From: Aliiroseovarius zhejiangensis
GTDB lineage: Bacteria; Pseudomonadota; Alphaproteobacteria; Rhodobacterales; Rhodobacteraceae
Assembly (NCBI RefSeq): GCF_014656375.1
Contig: NZ_BNCH01000006.1
Span: 120,739 to 184,738 of the forward strand
Direction: 5' to 3'
Length of the DNA: 64,000 nt
The first letter of the stretch is position 1; the number at the start of each line of letters is the position of its first letter. A program made the position numbers and the translations under genes. Under the pieces are notes generated by a model. The model saw only the letters and a list, made by a program, of their open reading frames with translations, searched no databases and was not told where the DNA came from. Of this stretch, positions 54,875 through 64,000 are shown piece by piece.

Positions 54875-55072
54875 ATGTCCAACAAGCCGACATCTGACGG
54901 CGCGCGCAATCTCGATCCGGTCGATCCGGAATACGATGGCAGGCGGATCGTCGGGAAGCTCTTCCTTTCGAATGGTCAACTGCGGCTCGTATCGAAAGCA
55001 AGGGGTCATACGATCTACACGTTGGTGACCGATGGGGCAAACGGCAGTTTAAATCGCGTCACCATCGAATAA
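54875..55072 (+). CDS. Short hypothetical protein (65 aa)
   Basis: MSNKPTSDGARNLDPVDPEY is followed by GRRIVGKLFLSNGQLRLVSK and ends RVTIE. No family recognised and the ribosome site is weak. It stops directly before the truncated DUF3320 fragment, so the two may be pieces brought together by a rearrangement; the 164 bp before it hold nothing I can name. Confidence 0.4.
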   Translation: MSNKPTSDGARNLDPVDPEYDGRRIVGKLFLSNGQLRLVSKARGHTIYTLVTDGANGSLNRVTIE

Positions 55073-55410
55073 AGTCACGAAGAGATGGGCCGCGAAGTCG
55101 CCAACCGCCATGGTTGGCAGCGCACGGGGCGGCGGATCATGGACCGGGTGGAGCGTGCGCTCGGCGCCGCCGAAGTGCATGATGAGTTCGGCACTCCGTT
55201 TGTCTGGCTGTCGGGCACATATCAGGATCGCATCCGGTATCGCGGGCTGGAAAACCGCACCATCCGCGATGTCTCTCGCACCGAGGTCGCGGCTATACTG
55301 GACGAGATCAGCGCGGACCTCAAGGCGTCAGAGGATCCGGCAGGAGATCTCGCGCGCCCCGGGCTTGGGAAAACGGTGCAGGCCGCCGTCTGGGCTGCGT
55401 CGGTCCGGAC
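55073..55410 (+). pseudogene. C-terminal remnant of a DUF3320-type large helicase-like protein
   Basis: Directly after a stop codon, the frame reads SHEEMGREVANRHGWQRTG, RRIMDRVERALGAAEVHDEF, FVWLSGTYQDRIRYRG and SRTEVAAILDEISADLKA. This is what I recall of the C-terminal DUF3320 domain of very large AAA/helicase-like proteins (usually well over 1,000 aa). Everything upstream is missing and the 3' end runs toward ugpC. A relic of a lost gene is likeliest. Confidence 0.65.
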
Positions 55411-55419
55411 AGCCGTGGC

Positions 55420-56475
55420 TCATGTCTCCAGCCGATGTCCCGTTGCCGGGTCGAAAAGGTGGATGTGACCCGGATCGACGGAAAGCCGCCATGTTGCGCC
55501 CTTTTCGCCGATCGCGTGCACGCCTGCGAGGCTGGCGGTGACAAGGTCTCCTGAACTGCTCAGCCGGCCATGCAGGAGCGTATTTGCCCCGAGCGGTTCG
55601 GACATCTGGATATGCGCCTGGATCGGTCCGGCGTCGTCAGCGTACAGATGTTCCGGCCGCAAGCCCAGTTTGACCTGACCGTCCGGGACGCCCACGGACC
55701 CGATGGAAGCATCGCCCAATTTGACGATGCCGCCTTCGACACGGGCATCAAACACGTTCATCGCCGGGCTGCCGATGAATTGCGCGGCGAACAGGGTGCG
55801 GGGGGTTTCATAGACCTCAAGCGGTGTGCCGATCTGCTCTGCTCTGCCTTCGTTCATCACGATCATCCGGTCCGCCATCGTCATCGCTTCGACCTGATCA
55901 TGTGTCACGTAAAGCGACGTGATCCCAAGCTTGTCCTGCAACTCGCGGATTTCCAGCCGCATCTGGACACGAAGCTTGGCATCGAGGTTCGACAGGGGTT
56001 CGTCAAACAGAAACACCGCCGGTTCGCGCACAATCGCGCGCCCCATGGCAACCCGCTGGCGCTGACCGCCTGACAGCGCGCGTGGTTTGCGATCGAGAAG
56101 CTCCTCCAGTTGCAGCAATTTGGCGGCGCTCTGCACCTTTGCCTCGATCTCGGCCTTGGGCAGCTTCGCGATCTTCAGCCCGTAGCCCATGTTCTGACGC
56201 ACCGACATATGCGGATAAAGCGCATAGTTCTGGAACACCATTGCGATGTCGCGGTCCATCGGCTCTTTGTCATTGGCCCGTTCGCCGCCAATCAGAACCT
56301 CGCCCGAGGTGACGGTTTCCAGCCCGCCAACCATGCGAAGAAGCGTGGATTTCCCGCAGCCGGACGGGCCGACGATGACGATGAACTCGCCATCCTGTAT
56401 GTCGGCGTCGATCCCGTGGATGACCTCGGTCGGACCAAAGCTTTTCTTGACGTTTTTAAGGGTAACTGTTGCCAT
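55420..56475 (-). CDS. ugpC: sn-glycerol 3-phosphate ABC transporter ATPase
   Basis: A 351-aa MalK/UgpC-type ATPase: Walker [11 protein letters not shown]-loop [12 protein letters not shown], signature [15 protein letters not shown], Walker [13 protein letters not shown], and a C-terminal OB-fold domain ([14 protein letters not shown]). It powers uptake through UgpAE. The ATG at 56475 (MATVTL) starts one base after the ugpE stop. Confidence 0.94.
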   Translation of the reverse strand: MATVTLKNVKKSFGPTEVIHGIDADIQDGEFIVIVGPSGCGKSTLLRMVGGLETVTSGEVLIGGERANDKEPMDRDIAMVFQNYALYPHMSVRQNMGYGLKIAKLPKAEIEAKVQSAAKLLQLEELLDRKPRALSGGQRQRVAMGRAIVREPAVFLFDEPLSNLDAKLRVQMRLEIRELQDKLGITSLYVTHDQVEAMTMADRMIVMNEGRAEQIGTPLEVYETPRTLFAAQFIGSPAMNVFDARVEGGIVKLGDASIGSVGVPDGQVKLGLRPEHLYADDAGPIQAHIQMSEPLGANTLLHGRLSSSGDLVTASLAGVHAIGEKGATWRLSVDPGHIHLFDPATGHRLET

Positions 56476-56476
56476 C

Positions 56477-57334
56477 TTATTTCTCGCTATCGACCAGACC
56501 ACGCACAAAGAGCTTTTGCATCGACACCACCACGATCACCGGCGGGATCATCGCCAGGATCGAGGTCGCCATGATCGTCGGCCAGTGGGCAAAGTCATCC
56601 CCGCTGGGGAACATCTGCTTGATGCCCATCACGATGGTGTTCATTTCCGGGTCGGTGGTGATCAGAAGCGGCCACAGATACTGGTTCCAGCCATAGATGA
56701 ACAGGATCACGAACAGGGCGGCGATGTTGGTGCGGCTCATCGGCACCACGATGTCCCAGAAAAAGCGCATCGGGCGGGCCCCATCGACGCGCGCGGCCTC
56801 GGCCAGTTCATCGGGAATGGTCAGGAAAAACTGGCGAAACAGGAAGGTCGCGGTGGCCGACGCGATCAGCGGAAAGATCAGCCCGGAATAGCTGTTGAGC
56901 ATCCCGAACCCTGCCACCACCTCATAGGTCGGCACGATCCGCACCTCGACCGGCAGCATCAGGGTCAGGAAGATCATCCAAAAGAAAAACGTCCGCCCCG
57001 GAAAGCGGAAGTAAACGATGGCAAAGGCGGACAGAAGCGAGATGATGATCTTGCCCACCGCGATCCCGATCGCCATGATCAGGCTGTTCAGAAGCATGGT
57101 CCCGACGGGGACGTTGATGCCCGAAAACAGCGCGTTCTTGTAGTTGATCCAGAGCTGATCGCCCGGCCAGACCGGCATCGGCGGGCGGATGATGTCCGTC
57201 TGGGTCACGGTCGAGGCCACGAAGGCCAGCCAGATCGGGAAGAAGATCACCAGCACACCCAGGATCATCAGAACATGGGTCAGCCACAGCCCCGCCCCGC
57301 GTTTTTCCACCATGCCTTGATGCGTACGCGCCAT
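56477..57334 (-). CDS. ugpE: sn-glycerol 3-phosphate ABC transporter permease
   Basis: A 285-aa MalG-type permease with six hydrophobic segments and the EAA loop [20 protein letters not shown] that contacts the ATPase. The conserved [20 protein letters not shown] precedes it. It shares one base with the ugpA stop. Confidence 0.94.
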   Translation of the reverse strand: MARTHQGMVEKRGAGLWLTHVLMILGVLVIFFPIWLAFVASTVTQTDIIRPPMPVWPGDQLWINYKNALFSGINVPVGTMLLNSLIMAIGIAVGKIIISLLSAFAIVYFRFPGRTFFFWMIFLTLMLPVEVRIVPTYEVVAGFGMLNSYSGLIFPLIASATATFLFRQFFLTIPDELAEAARVDGARPMRFFWDIVVPMSRTNIAALFVILFIYGWNQYLWPLLITTDPEMNTIVMGIKQMFPSGDDFAHWPTIMATSILAMIPPVIVVVSMQKLFVRGLVDSEK

Positions 57335-58215
57335 CAGTAATGCACCCTTTTCTCGACGAACTTGAACTGAAGCACGGTCAGCAGCCCCACCACGATCAGC
57401 AGGATCACCGACTGCGCCGAGCTTGATCCAAGATCCTGCCCGACAAACCCGTCCGAAAAGACCTTGTAAACCAGAATGGTGGTGGTTTGCTGGGGACCGC
57501 CCCCGGTGATTGTGTGGATCACGCCGAAGGTTTCAAAAAAGGCATAGACCACGTTGACCACCAGAAGGAAGAACGCGGTCGGAGTGATCAACGGCAGCAC
57601 GATGCCGAAAAAGCGCCGCCAGAAATGCGCCCCATCAATGGCCGCCGCTTCGATCACGGATCGTGGCACCGACTGCAGGGCCGCAAAGAAGAACAGGAAG
57701 TTATAGCTGATCCGCCCCCAGGCCGAGGCCACGACGACCAGCCCCATCGCCTCGTTTCCGTTCAGGACATGGTTCCAGTCATAGCCAAGCTGGCCAAGAT
57801 ACCATGACACCACGCCGACGCGGGTGTTGAACATGAACAGCCACAGCACACCGGCCACGGCGGGCGCCACCGCATAAGGCCAGATCAGAAGCGTGCGGTA
57901 AACGCCCGACCCCTTGATCAGCCGATCCGCCAGCACCGCCAGAAACAGCGCCGGGATCATCGAGGCCAGCGTGACAAGAACCGAGAAGACCGCCGTGGTC
58001 ACGAAAGATGCGCGATAGAACTTGTCCGACAGCAGGTATTCAAAATTGCCCAAGCCCACATATTGCATGGACAGCCCGAACGGGTCCGGGATGAACAGCG
58101 ATTGCCAGATCGCCTGCCCCGCCGGATAAAAGAAAAACACCGCCGAGATGATGACCTGCGGGGCAATCAGGCAAAGTGGCAGAAGCCACCCCCGGAACGT
58201 GACGCGTTTTTCCAT
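57334..58215 (-). CDS. ugpA: sn-glycerol 3-phosphate ABC transporter permease
   Basis: A 293-aa MalF-type permease; [20 protein letters not shown] begins the first helix, and [20 protein letters not shown] is the EAA loop. [19 protein letters not shown] is typical for UgpA. It lies 57 bp after ugpB in the ugpB-ugpA-ugpE-ugpC operon. Confidence 0.94.
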   Translation of the reverse strand: MEKRVTFRGWLLPLCLIAPQVIISAVFFFYPAGQAIWQSLFIPDPFGLSMQYVGLGNFEYLLSDKFYRASFVTTAVFSVLVTLASMIPALFLAVLADRLIKGSGVYRTLLIWPYAVAPAVAGVLWLFMFNTRVGVVSWYLGQLGYDWNHVLNGNEAMGLVVVASAWGRISYNFLFFFAALQSVPRSVIEAAAIDGAHFWRRFFGIVLPLITPTAFFLLVVNVVYAFFETFGVIHTITGGGPQQTTTILVYKVFSDGFVGQDLGSSSAQSVILLIVVGLLTVLQFKFVEKRVHY

Positions 58216-58272
58216 TCTGGCCCCCGAGACAGGAAAGACGGGCCGATGTGGCCCGCCTTCTTGATGCGTGAT

Positions 58273-59583
58273 TTACTTGTTGGCTTGCTCGAACCGGCGC
58301 AGCAGCGCGTCGCCGCGTTCCTTGGCGCTGTCCATCGCTTCCTGCGCGGTCTTGTCACCGGCCCAGATGGCTTCCAGCTCTTCGTCGATGATGCCGCGGA
58401 TCTGGTCGAACGACCCCAGACGGATGCCCTTGGAATTGGCGGTCGGCTCGTTGGCCGTCATCTGTTTCACAGCCACATCGGTGCCGGGGTTCGCTTCATA
58501 GAAGCCGGCCTCGCGGGTGGCGTCGCCCGCCGCGGCGGTGATCGGCAGATAACCCGTATCCTGGTGCCATTTCGCCTGCACCGGGGTCGAGGACAGGAAG
58601 GACAGGAATTCACCCACGCCCTTGTATTCCTCGGCCTCGTGGCCTTGCATCACCCAAAGCGACGCGCCGCCGATGATGGTGTTTTGCGGAGCATTCCCCA
58701 CGCCTTCCCAATAGGGCAGTGGGCGCACGTCGAAATCAAACTCGGCTTCGGCCTTGATCCCGGCATACCCGGCCGAACTTTCCGTGAACAAGGCACATTC
58801 GCCCCCACGGAAGTTCGCGCCACCTTCGTTGCGGCGCCCCGTATAGATGAATTTGCCGTCCTTGGCCCATTCGCCCATTTTCGCCAGATGCGCCACCTGC
58901 GCTTCGCCATTCAGCGCAAGCTCGGTGTCCAGCCCGGCAAATCCGTTGTCCCGGGTGGCAAATGGCACGTCGTGATAGGCCGACAGGTTTTCCAGGTGAA
59001 TCCAGCTTTGCCAGGCGGTGACCAGCGGGCAATCCTCGCCGCCGGCTTTCAGCTGCTCCAGCACCTCGTCCACCTTCTGCCAGGTCGACAGGTCGGTGTC
59101 GGGGTCGACGCCCGCCGCTTCCATCGCGTCACGGTTCACCCACAGAACCGGCGTGGACGAGTTGAAGGGCAGGGACAGCATCTGACCATCGGTGGTGGTG
59201 TAATAGCCTTTGACCGCGCCGATATAGGCGTCGGGGTCGAACTCGGCCCCGCTTTCGGCCATCACCTCATAGACAGGCTTGATCGCCCCTTCGGCAGCCA
59301 TCATCGTGGCGGTGCCCACTTCGAACACCATCAGCACATGGGGCTGTTCGCCCGCGCGGAAGGCTGCGATCCCGGCGTTCAGCGTTTCGGAATAGTTGCC
59401 CTTGTGGCTTGCCACGACGGTAAAGTCGCTCTGGCTTGCGTTGAACTCTTCAACCTGTGCGGCGACCAACTCACCCAAACGCCCGGTGAAAGCATGCCAG
59501 AACTGGATTTCAGTCTGCGCCGACGCGGCAATGGGCGACAAGGCGGTGGTTGCGGCGATGGCGCCGAGCAAGAATTTTCTCAT
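58273..59583 (-). CDS. ugpB: sn-glycerol 3-phosphate binding protein
   Basis: A 436-aa periplasmic binding protein with a Sec signal peptide (MRKFLLGAIAATTALSPIAA). TEIQFWHAFTGRLGELVAAQ, YSETLNAGIAAFRAGEQPHV and LSLPFNSSTPVLWVNRDAME are characteristic of UgpB. It delivers glycerol 3-phosphate or glycerophosphodiesters to UgpAE. GGGAG before the ATG at 59583 supports the start. Confidence 0.94.
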   Translation of the reverse strand: MRKFLLGAIAATTALSPIAASAQTEIQFWHAFTGRLGELVAAQVEEFNASQSDFTVVASHKGNYSETLNAGIAAFRAGEQPHVLMVFEVGTATMMAAEGAIKPVYEVMAESGAEFDPDAYIGAVKGYYTTTDGQMLSLPFNSSTPVLWVNRDAMEAAGVDPDTDLSTWQKVDEVLEQLKAGGEDCPLVTAWQSWIHLENLSAYHDVPFATRDNGFAGLDTELALNGEAQVAHLAKMGEWAKDGKFIYTGRRNEGGANFRGGECALFTESSAGYAGIKAEAEFDFDVRPLPYWEGVGNAPQNTIIGGASLWVMQGHEAEEYKGVGEFLSFLSSTPVQAKWHQDTGYLPITAAAGDATREAGFYEANPGTDVAVKQMTANEPTANSKGIRLGSFDQIRGIIDEELEAIWAGDKTAQEAMDSAKERGDALLRRFEQANK

Positions 59584-59705
59584 GTTACTCTCCCGTGCAA
59601 CGTTTCAATGTGTCTTTCGGCCGACAAGACGCCGAGTCGGCACGTTCGATAGTTACGAGTGTATTGTCACAATTTTATAATTCAAACTTTCAGTCCCCGT
59701 GAGAC

Positions 59706-59936
59706 CTAGACCACCCCGGCCAGATCGCGGACAAAGCCGACTTCGTCGCGCACAGTCTGAACGGCATTTTTGCAGTTTTCAGAGATTTCGGACTGTTTGC
59801 CGCGTGGATTGCTTTTGGCTCGGCTGACAGCCAAATCCTCAAGAAATGTGCAGGTCATGTCATTCAATCCCGACCCAAACGTCCCGCATTCCTGACTCAG
59901 TTTGAAAAGCGGCTGTTCGTCCTTGGTGCGGCGGAT
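59706..59936 (-). pseudogene. C-terminal remnant of an unknown protein ending at a dispersed repeat
   Basis: An open leftward frame of 76 codons with natural composition (DEQPLFKLSQECGTFGSGLN, TCTFLEDLAVSRAK, SENCKNAVQTVRDEVGFVRD). It has no start codon before the repeat at 59926; only an internal Met near 59859 is available. Likely the tail of a gene cut off where the repeat begins. Family not recognised. Confidence 0.45.
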
Positions 59937-59951
59937 TCAACGAAAGAGCCC
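59926..59951 (+). repeat. Dispersed repeat, copy 2 (26-bp exact core)
   Basis: Exact inverse match to 27867-27892, with decaying similarity to about 60000. It stands in the 520-bp gap between ugpB and the Hint-domain gene and truncates the leftward ORF remnant. Confidence 0.75.
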
Positions 59952-60103
59952 GAAGTGACCGATGCTACCCGTCATGCGAATGTCAGCTGTCGTCCGCCAA
60001 TGCGAGGCAGTCGACATCTCTGTTTCCTCCGATAAATTGCGCTTTTGCGCAAAAACACTTATTAGTTATCCAGTGTTCCTTTTTTATTCGCCAGGGTGTA
60101 ATA

Positions 60104-61222
60104 ATGCCTGTCTTTGAGCTGTATAGTCCCGACGCCCTTGCTGGTCTCATTGGCGGTTCTGGTACCGTTACGCTGACCGAGCCCTATGATCCAGCGACTG
60201 ACACGATCCTGACGATTGATGATGACGACGGTCTATTGGGTGGAGACCGATTTGCCAATGAAGATGGTGATGACGACAACCAATACGGTCAGGCTGTTTT
60301 GGGTGATGGCACGATCATCGGCTCACTCGCGGGCGGAAGCGAGACCACGGCCTATTCAGAGTGGGAATATACGCTGACCGCCACCATCAATGGTGAATTG
60401 GTCACCGTCCAATTGTATGAGATAGAAATAGACACAAATCCAGCAAGCACCCAAGGGTCCGGCACCCTCGTAGGGTATTTGCCGTCGATACCGCTCGTGC
60501 CCGGCGTGGCGTATAGCTTTACCCGAGAAAACACCACGCCGACAAATTCCGACTCTTATGCTGGGATCATCGGCGCGGTTTGTTTTACGCGCGGCACACT
60601 GATCGAGACGGCTGATGGGCGACTACCGATTGAAGCGCTGTCGGTCGGCGACACGGCTGTGACAACTGAAGGACCAGCCAAAATCCGCTGGATCGGGTCG
60701 CACATCTATCAGGCCAATGCCCTATTCGAGAACCCCAAACTATTGCCGGTGCGTATGGTCGCGGGGGCCTTGGGCAACGGGCTGCCGCGGCGCGATTTGC
60801 TGACCTCACGTCAGCATCGCATGTTGGTGTCCTCAAAGATCGTGCAACGGGTTTGCGGCACCGATGAAGCACTGATCGCGGCCATCAAACTGACAGACCT
60901 GCCGGGCATCTTTCTCGACGACAGCATTGAAGAGGTTGAATATTTCCACATCCTTTTTGACCGTCACGAGGTGATTTTTGCTGAAGGCGCACCCAGCGAA
61001 AGCCTCTTTGCTGGACCAGAGGCGCTACGGACGCTGCCGAAAGAAGCACGCGAAGAAGTGTTTACCATCTTCCCTGAACTGATTGATTTAGCGTTTCAGC
61101 CAAAGCCAGCGCGGGTGATACCTGACGGATCAACCCAGAAGACGATCATCAGGCGGCATCTGAAGAATAGCAAGCCGCTGCTTGATCCCAAAAGTGCCCG
61201 TCCGCTGAACCCGACCTGTTGA
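60104..61222 (+). CDS. Hint-domain protein, probably secreted
   Basis: A 372-aa protein. The first 165 residues are acidic (TILTIDDDDGLLGGDRFANE, DGDDDNQYGQ). A Hint-type domain follows with VCFTRGTLIETADGRLPIEA, LSVGDTAVTTEGPAKIRWIG and LTSRQHRMLV, ending near EVEYFHILFDRHEVIFAEGA. Such Hint_2 proteins are common in roseobacters and are often exported by type I secretion, with the Hint module thought to self-process. No Sec signal peptide is present. Exact role unknown. Confidence 0.88.
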   Translation: MPVFELYSPDALAGLIGGSGTVTLTEPYDPATDTILTIDDDDGLLGGDRFANEDGDDDNQYGQAVLGDGTIIGSLAGGSETTAYSEWEYTLTATINGELVTVQLYEIEIDTNPASTQGSGTLVGYLPSIPLVPGVAYSFTRENTTPTNSDSYAGIIGAVCFTRGTLIETADGRLPIEALSVGDTAVTTEGPAKIRWIGSHIYQANALFENPKLLPVRMVAGALGNGLPRRDLLTSRQHRMLVSSKIVQRVCGTDEALIAAIKLTDLPGIFLDDSIEEVEYFHILFDRHEVIFAEGAPSESLFAGPEALRTLPKEAREEVFTIFPELIDLAFQPKPARVIPDGSTQKTIIRRHLKNSKPLLDPKSARPLNPTC

Positions 61223-61238
61223 ATCGGCGCGAGGCTTG

Positions 61239-61315
61239 CTACGCTGCTTGGGCAGCGTAGCGCGAGTGGATGAGTTCGTCGAGGCGTGTGATCTTGTGGT
61301 CGGCGATGCTGCTTA
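61239..61315 (-). pseudogene. 3' remnant of an IS66-family transposase
   Basis: Read leftward, SSIADHKITRLDELIHSRYA resembles the C-terminal end of IS66 transposases (consensus like RIADHPINRIDELLPW). Only about 25 codons remain, followed on the other side by degraded sequence to about 61500. Confidence 0.5.
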
Positions 61316-61621
61316 CTGGTCGTGTTTGGTGTGCAAGCGGATAGTTTAAACGCCCAAACTCATACGTTTCTGTCGCGGGCAAAACCGACCGTTTGTGACC
61401 CAGCCCATTCATCCAAAGCCGCCATTGGCGCAACCGAAGCGAAAGGCAGTAACGTCCCGCTAAGCTGCCATTCGCAATAGCGTGCCCAACCAATGGGGAT
61501 ATTCAGTCACGTTTTCGGGTCGCTTTACGCGGCACACCGGATTTTGACTCGCGATTTGGCTAATGTTGACTAAGTTGGAAAAGTTCGATGATCTGCTCAT
61601 CTTGAAACGAGGTATCTGCCC
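61316..61621. other. Degraded intergenic sequence and promoter of the L,D-transpeptidase gene
   Basis: No intact gene. The first 180 bp look like worn mobile-element sequence; the last 100 bp, turning A+T-richer toward GAGGTATCTGCCC before the ATG, should hold the promoter. Confidence 0.4.
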
Positions 61622-62338
61622 ATGTTGACCCGACGCCATTTTGTTATCACGTCTGCCGCCCTGTTTTCGGCGCCGATTGCCGCGCCCGTCTGGGCGCAGG
61701 ATCAGGCGACAACCCCTGCTGCGGTATCAGCGCCGGTCAAAACCAAACGGCGCCCGGTATCGGACAGTTCCAGATGGGCCGCTTATGATGCGCAGGTGAC
61801 GCCCGCGAATTATGACCCGTTTACGTCGAACCCCTGGGGTCTGCACCCACGCTTTTTGCCCAAACTGGTGCAGGCGAATGCGGGCCTGAAACCTGGCGAC
61901 ATTCACGTCGATGCCGTCGCGCGTTATTTGTACCATATTCGCGCGGACGGGACGGCGATGCGCTATGGCGTAGCGATTGGGCGCGGTGATTTGTACGAAC
62001 CCGGCACCTTCACGATCCGCCGCAAGGCAAAGTGGCCGATCTGGATTCCCACCAAGGATATGGTGAAGCGCGACCCCAAAACCTATGGCCCGCTTGAGGA
62101 CGGAATGGATGGTGGTCCGCGCAACCCGTTGGGGGCACGGGCGTTTTATCTTTATAAGGGCAACCGCGACACCTATCTGCGGATCCATGGCTCACCCGTG
62201 CCGCGGTCCATTGGTGGTCGGGCAAGCTCGGGCTGTGTGCGCATGGTGATGGCGCATATCATCGGGCTGTATGATCAGGTTGAAACCGGCGTGACCGCGC
62301 ATCTTTATCCGGCAGAAAGCATAACGGCGCGCAGCTAA
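61622..62338 (+). CDS. L,D-transpeptidase (YkuD family)
   Basis: A 238-aa periplasmic enzyme with a twin-arginine-like signal (MLTRRHFVITSAALFSAPIA, cut after VWAQ). The YkuD catalytic region is clear: LRIHGSPVPRSIGGRASSGC followed by VRM, giving the His and Cys of the HxxG...SxGCxR motif. It makes 3-3 peptidoglycan cross-links or attaches proteins to peptidoglycan. Confidence 0.95.
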   Translation: MLTRRHFVITSAALFSAPIAAPVWAQDQATTPAAVSAPVKTKRRPVSDSSRWAAYDAQVTPANYDPFTSNPWGLHPRFLPKLVQANAGLKPGDIHVDAVARYLYHIRADGTAMRYGVAIGRGDLYEPGTFTIRRKAKWPIWIPTKDMVKRDPKTYGPLEDGMDGGPRNPLGARAFYLYKGNRDTYLRIHGSPVPRSIGGRASSGCVRMVMAHIIGLYDQVETGVTAHLYPAESITARS

Positions 62339-62350
62339 GCGCGCCGAGTG

Positions 62351-62638
62351 TCATGCGGCAGGGGCCTCGTCGCGTTTGACGCAGATCGGCTGACCCTTGC
62401 GGTTGCGCAGGGGCAGATAGGTCGTTTCGACCGGCCCTTGATAGCGATAGACGAAACACCCGTCCGCATTGTTGAGCCGCACATCGCTGAGGTCTTGCCC
62501 CGGCGCCGCAATCGCGCGCACGTTTTCCGGCACTGTCCCCATCGACCGCGTGTCCGACCCGCCGGTGGCCCCTTCCGGGCTGACACAAGCCGAGAGCGAA
62601 ACCACTGTTGCACCCAACAGAATACCCAACTTCTTCAT
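62351..62638 (-). CDS. Small lipoprotein
   Basis: A 95-aa protein with a lipoprotein signal (MKKLGILLGATVVSLSAC); the lipobox LSAC gives a lipidated Cys near residue 18. The mature part (VRLNNADGCFVYRYQGPVET; LPLRNRKGQPICVKRDE) has two more Cys that could pair. Function unknown. It converges with the L,D-transpeptidase gene. One more in-frame Met lies directly upstream at 62641. Confidence 0.8.
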   Translation of the reverse strand: MKKLGILLGATVVSLSACVSPEGATGGSDTRSMGTVPENVRAIAAPGQDLSDVRLNNADGCFVYRYQGPVETTYLPLRNRKGQPICVKRDEAPAA

Positions 62639-62782
62639 CACAATGTCCCCATAGACTTCTTTTGGGGAAGGATGGGGGATTTTCGGGCAGAGGGGAAGGG
62701 GGTTGTTAGGATGGGTGGCAGAGTTCGTCTTGCTTGTAACACGGGTTCGAGTGAGTGGTGAAACTCGATCAATCTCTGCTTA

Positions 62783-62820
62783 GAGCCCAAACTCACCGAT
62801 GCTGCAAGCTGCGCGAATGT
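62783..62820 (+). repeat. Dispersed repeat, copy 3 (degenerate)
   Basis: GAGCCCAAACTCACCGATGC followed by GCGAATGT parallels the outer part of the repeat at 59946-59981 (GAGCCCGAAGTGACCGATGC...GCGAATGT). The 20-bp inner half is not preserved. Confidence 0.5.
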
Positions 62821-62889
62821 TTGGTTTGACAGACCTGTTGATGTCGGCCTTTAAACACTCGGCAGTAGTTTGAACTACTAAACGAAATA

Positions 62890-63981
62890 TTGGCAGAGCA
62901 AAGGGCGCATTCTTTGAAACAAGCTTCCGTTATTCTGAAACGACAAGTTCCCATTCGCTTCGATGAAGCGCCTCGATCTTGGCTGGGTGGACTTCCAATG
63001 ATGCCAAGCCTCACGAAGTGGCCACGCGACGGTGAAGGTGCTCCACTGCACTTTATCGCACAGATTTGCTGCGATGAGTTACCCCAAACGCTCTGGAATG
63101 GTTTGGGACCGCGCAAAGGCTGGCTATTGCTCTTTGTGGAGACCCTAAAGTTTGAAGATCATGCCGAAAACAAAACCGTACAGGTCTTACACACCTCTAG
63201 TTTAGGCTCCGAACACCAACCACCAAAGGATGCGCCTACCGTCCGCCACTCGATGTCCGATTATATCAACTACACGTCCCCCAAGATCAGGCCAGATGTC
63301 CCGAAGTTCTGGCGCAGATGGCCTATCGACATCGTTGTACAAGAGTTTACATTTGACGAGACCGACCCTGAAAGGCACAACCGTCCCGCGATTCAGGGTG
63401 AAGATCTCTATGAAGCACCTGTGGCGCAAAACGGCTCTTACAATAAAATTTCTTCCGCATTAGATCGACCGCTAACATGGCGTGGTGCACGCTATGTTGT
63501 CGAAGGTATCTTAAGAGATTTGAAACCGGATGAGTTCGAGCGCAGCTTTGTCGGGAATTGCGGATTGCTGAGTGCGCCTGAATTTGACCGTGATGGGTTA
63601 ACGAAAGAGATAAGCAAGCGTGCCAAGAAAAGCCCGGATTACCAAGGTGGGCCCGTCCAAAAATTTGGCCGTTACAGCGCACTTTATGCAAGCATCGAAC
63701 CAAAGGTGCGCGCCGAACGTCGTAAAGGATGGGTCAAAAGGGCGTATGCGTATTTTGATTCGGAGATCGCCCAGTTTACGGTCGTAAAGAGGAAGCTTGC
63801 TCTGGCACACGCATTTGCGGCCATCAAGAAGAAGCTTGGCCTAGCACACGCAAAAGGTCAGAATGAGCCGGTTGCAAAGATGGGTAGCGTCATATTGTCG
63901 ATGAAAGGAGTGCTGTGGAACATCGAGCGATTTAAAGGGTGTCTGACGTCAGCGCCAATGGGACAGATTAGGCTGAATTGA
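62890..63981 (+). CDS. DUF1963 (YwqG-like) domain protein
   Basis: A 363-aa protein. SWLGGLPMMPSLTKWPRDGE and PLHFIAQICCDELPQTLWNG match the N-terminal part of DUF1963 (YwqG-type), whose function is unknown. The start is a TTG at 62890; a stop 24 nt upstream limits extension, and the first in-frame ATG would cut into the domain. Near the C-terminus KRKLALAHA and KKKLGLAHA repeat with 12 bases between the two 27-base units, a recent local duplication. Confidence 0.7.
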   Translation: MAEQRAHSLKQASVILKRQVPIRFDEAPRSWLGGLPMMPSLTKWPRDGEGAPLHFIAQICCDELPQTLWNGLGPRKGWLLLFVETLKFEDHAENKTVQVLHTSSLGSEHQPPKDAPTVRHSMSDYINYTSPKIRPDVPKFWRRWPIDIVVQEFTFDETDPERHNRPAIQGEDLYEAPVAQNGSYNKISSALDRPLTWRGARYVVEGILRDLKPDEFERSFVGNCGLLSAPEFDRDGLTKEISKRAKKSPDYQGGPVQKFGRYSALYASIEPKVRAERRKGWVKRAYAYFDSEIAQFTVVKRKLALAHAFAAIKKKLGLAHAKGQNEPVAKMGSVILSMKGVLWNIERFKGCLTSAPMGQIRLN

Positions 63982-64000
63982 TAAGAGAGGGTTTCTGGCT

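Noticed and set aside
59584..59700. Pho box upstream of ugpB
   Set aside because: ugp operons are often phosphate-regulated, but I could not find two properly spaced CTGTCAT-like half-sites; only one loose TTGTGACAAT.

Overview
The window looks like an alphaproteobacterial chromosome, most likely Rhodobacterales (Roseobacter group). This is inferred from high G+C, a TAT-leader DctP with DctQ and DctM, the five-step HutF/HutG histidine pathway, ugpBAEC, a DUF1403-scpB pair and a Hint-domain secreted protein. I see no rRNA, tRNA or CRISPR array.

Layout. 1-7 kb: a flavin monooxygenase and a class V aminotransferase divergent from an Lrp regulator, the kbl-tdh threonine catabolic pair, and scpB with a DUF1403 gene. 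7-14.5 kb: a TRAP transporter, an acyl-CoA dehydrogenase/CoA-transferase pair with a divergent LysR regulator, and hutC. 14.5-21.6 kb: the hut operon (hutI-hutH-hutG-hutU-ridA, leftward) and divergent hutF. The motif TATGT-N4-ACATA sits in both the hutI/hutF and the TRAP promoter regions, which suggests one HutC regulon.

21,609-27,960 is a complete Tn3-family element with 38-bp ends (33/38 identical) and a 5-bp target duplication, TTTCA. It keeps the resolvase gene. Its transposase gene is decayed, and a dead IS3-family copy lies inside it, itself broken by a 43-bp palindromic insertion. Its cargo is three intact genes: a WaaA-like Kdo transferase, a HAD hydrolase and a CMP-sugar synthetase. 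The element sits at the 3' end of hutD, whose last codons now come from transposon sequence.

28.8-49.7 kb is a tightly packed leftward six-gene operon for very large soluble proteins of 273, 3247, 696, 344, 1267 and 1122 aa. All junctions overlap or are 1 nt apart. The largest protein has a region I would place in DUF6603 and the last is a BNR-type beta-propeller. I know of no described function for this set, and it is my main candidate for an undescribed system.

50.1-54.7 kb: an AttEFGH-like ABC system with a CIA30 protein. 55.4-59.6 kb: ugpBAEC for glycerol 3-phosphate. 59.6-64 kb: relics (a truncated ORF, a dispersed repeat, an IS66 tail) among a Hint-domain protein, an L,D-transpeptidase, a small lipoprotein and a DUF1963 protein.
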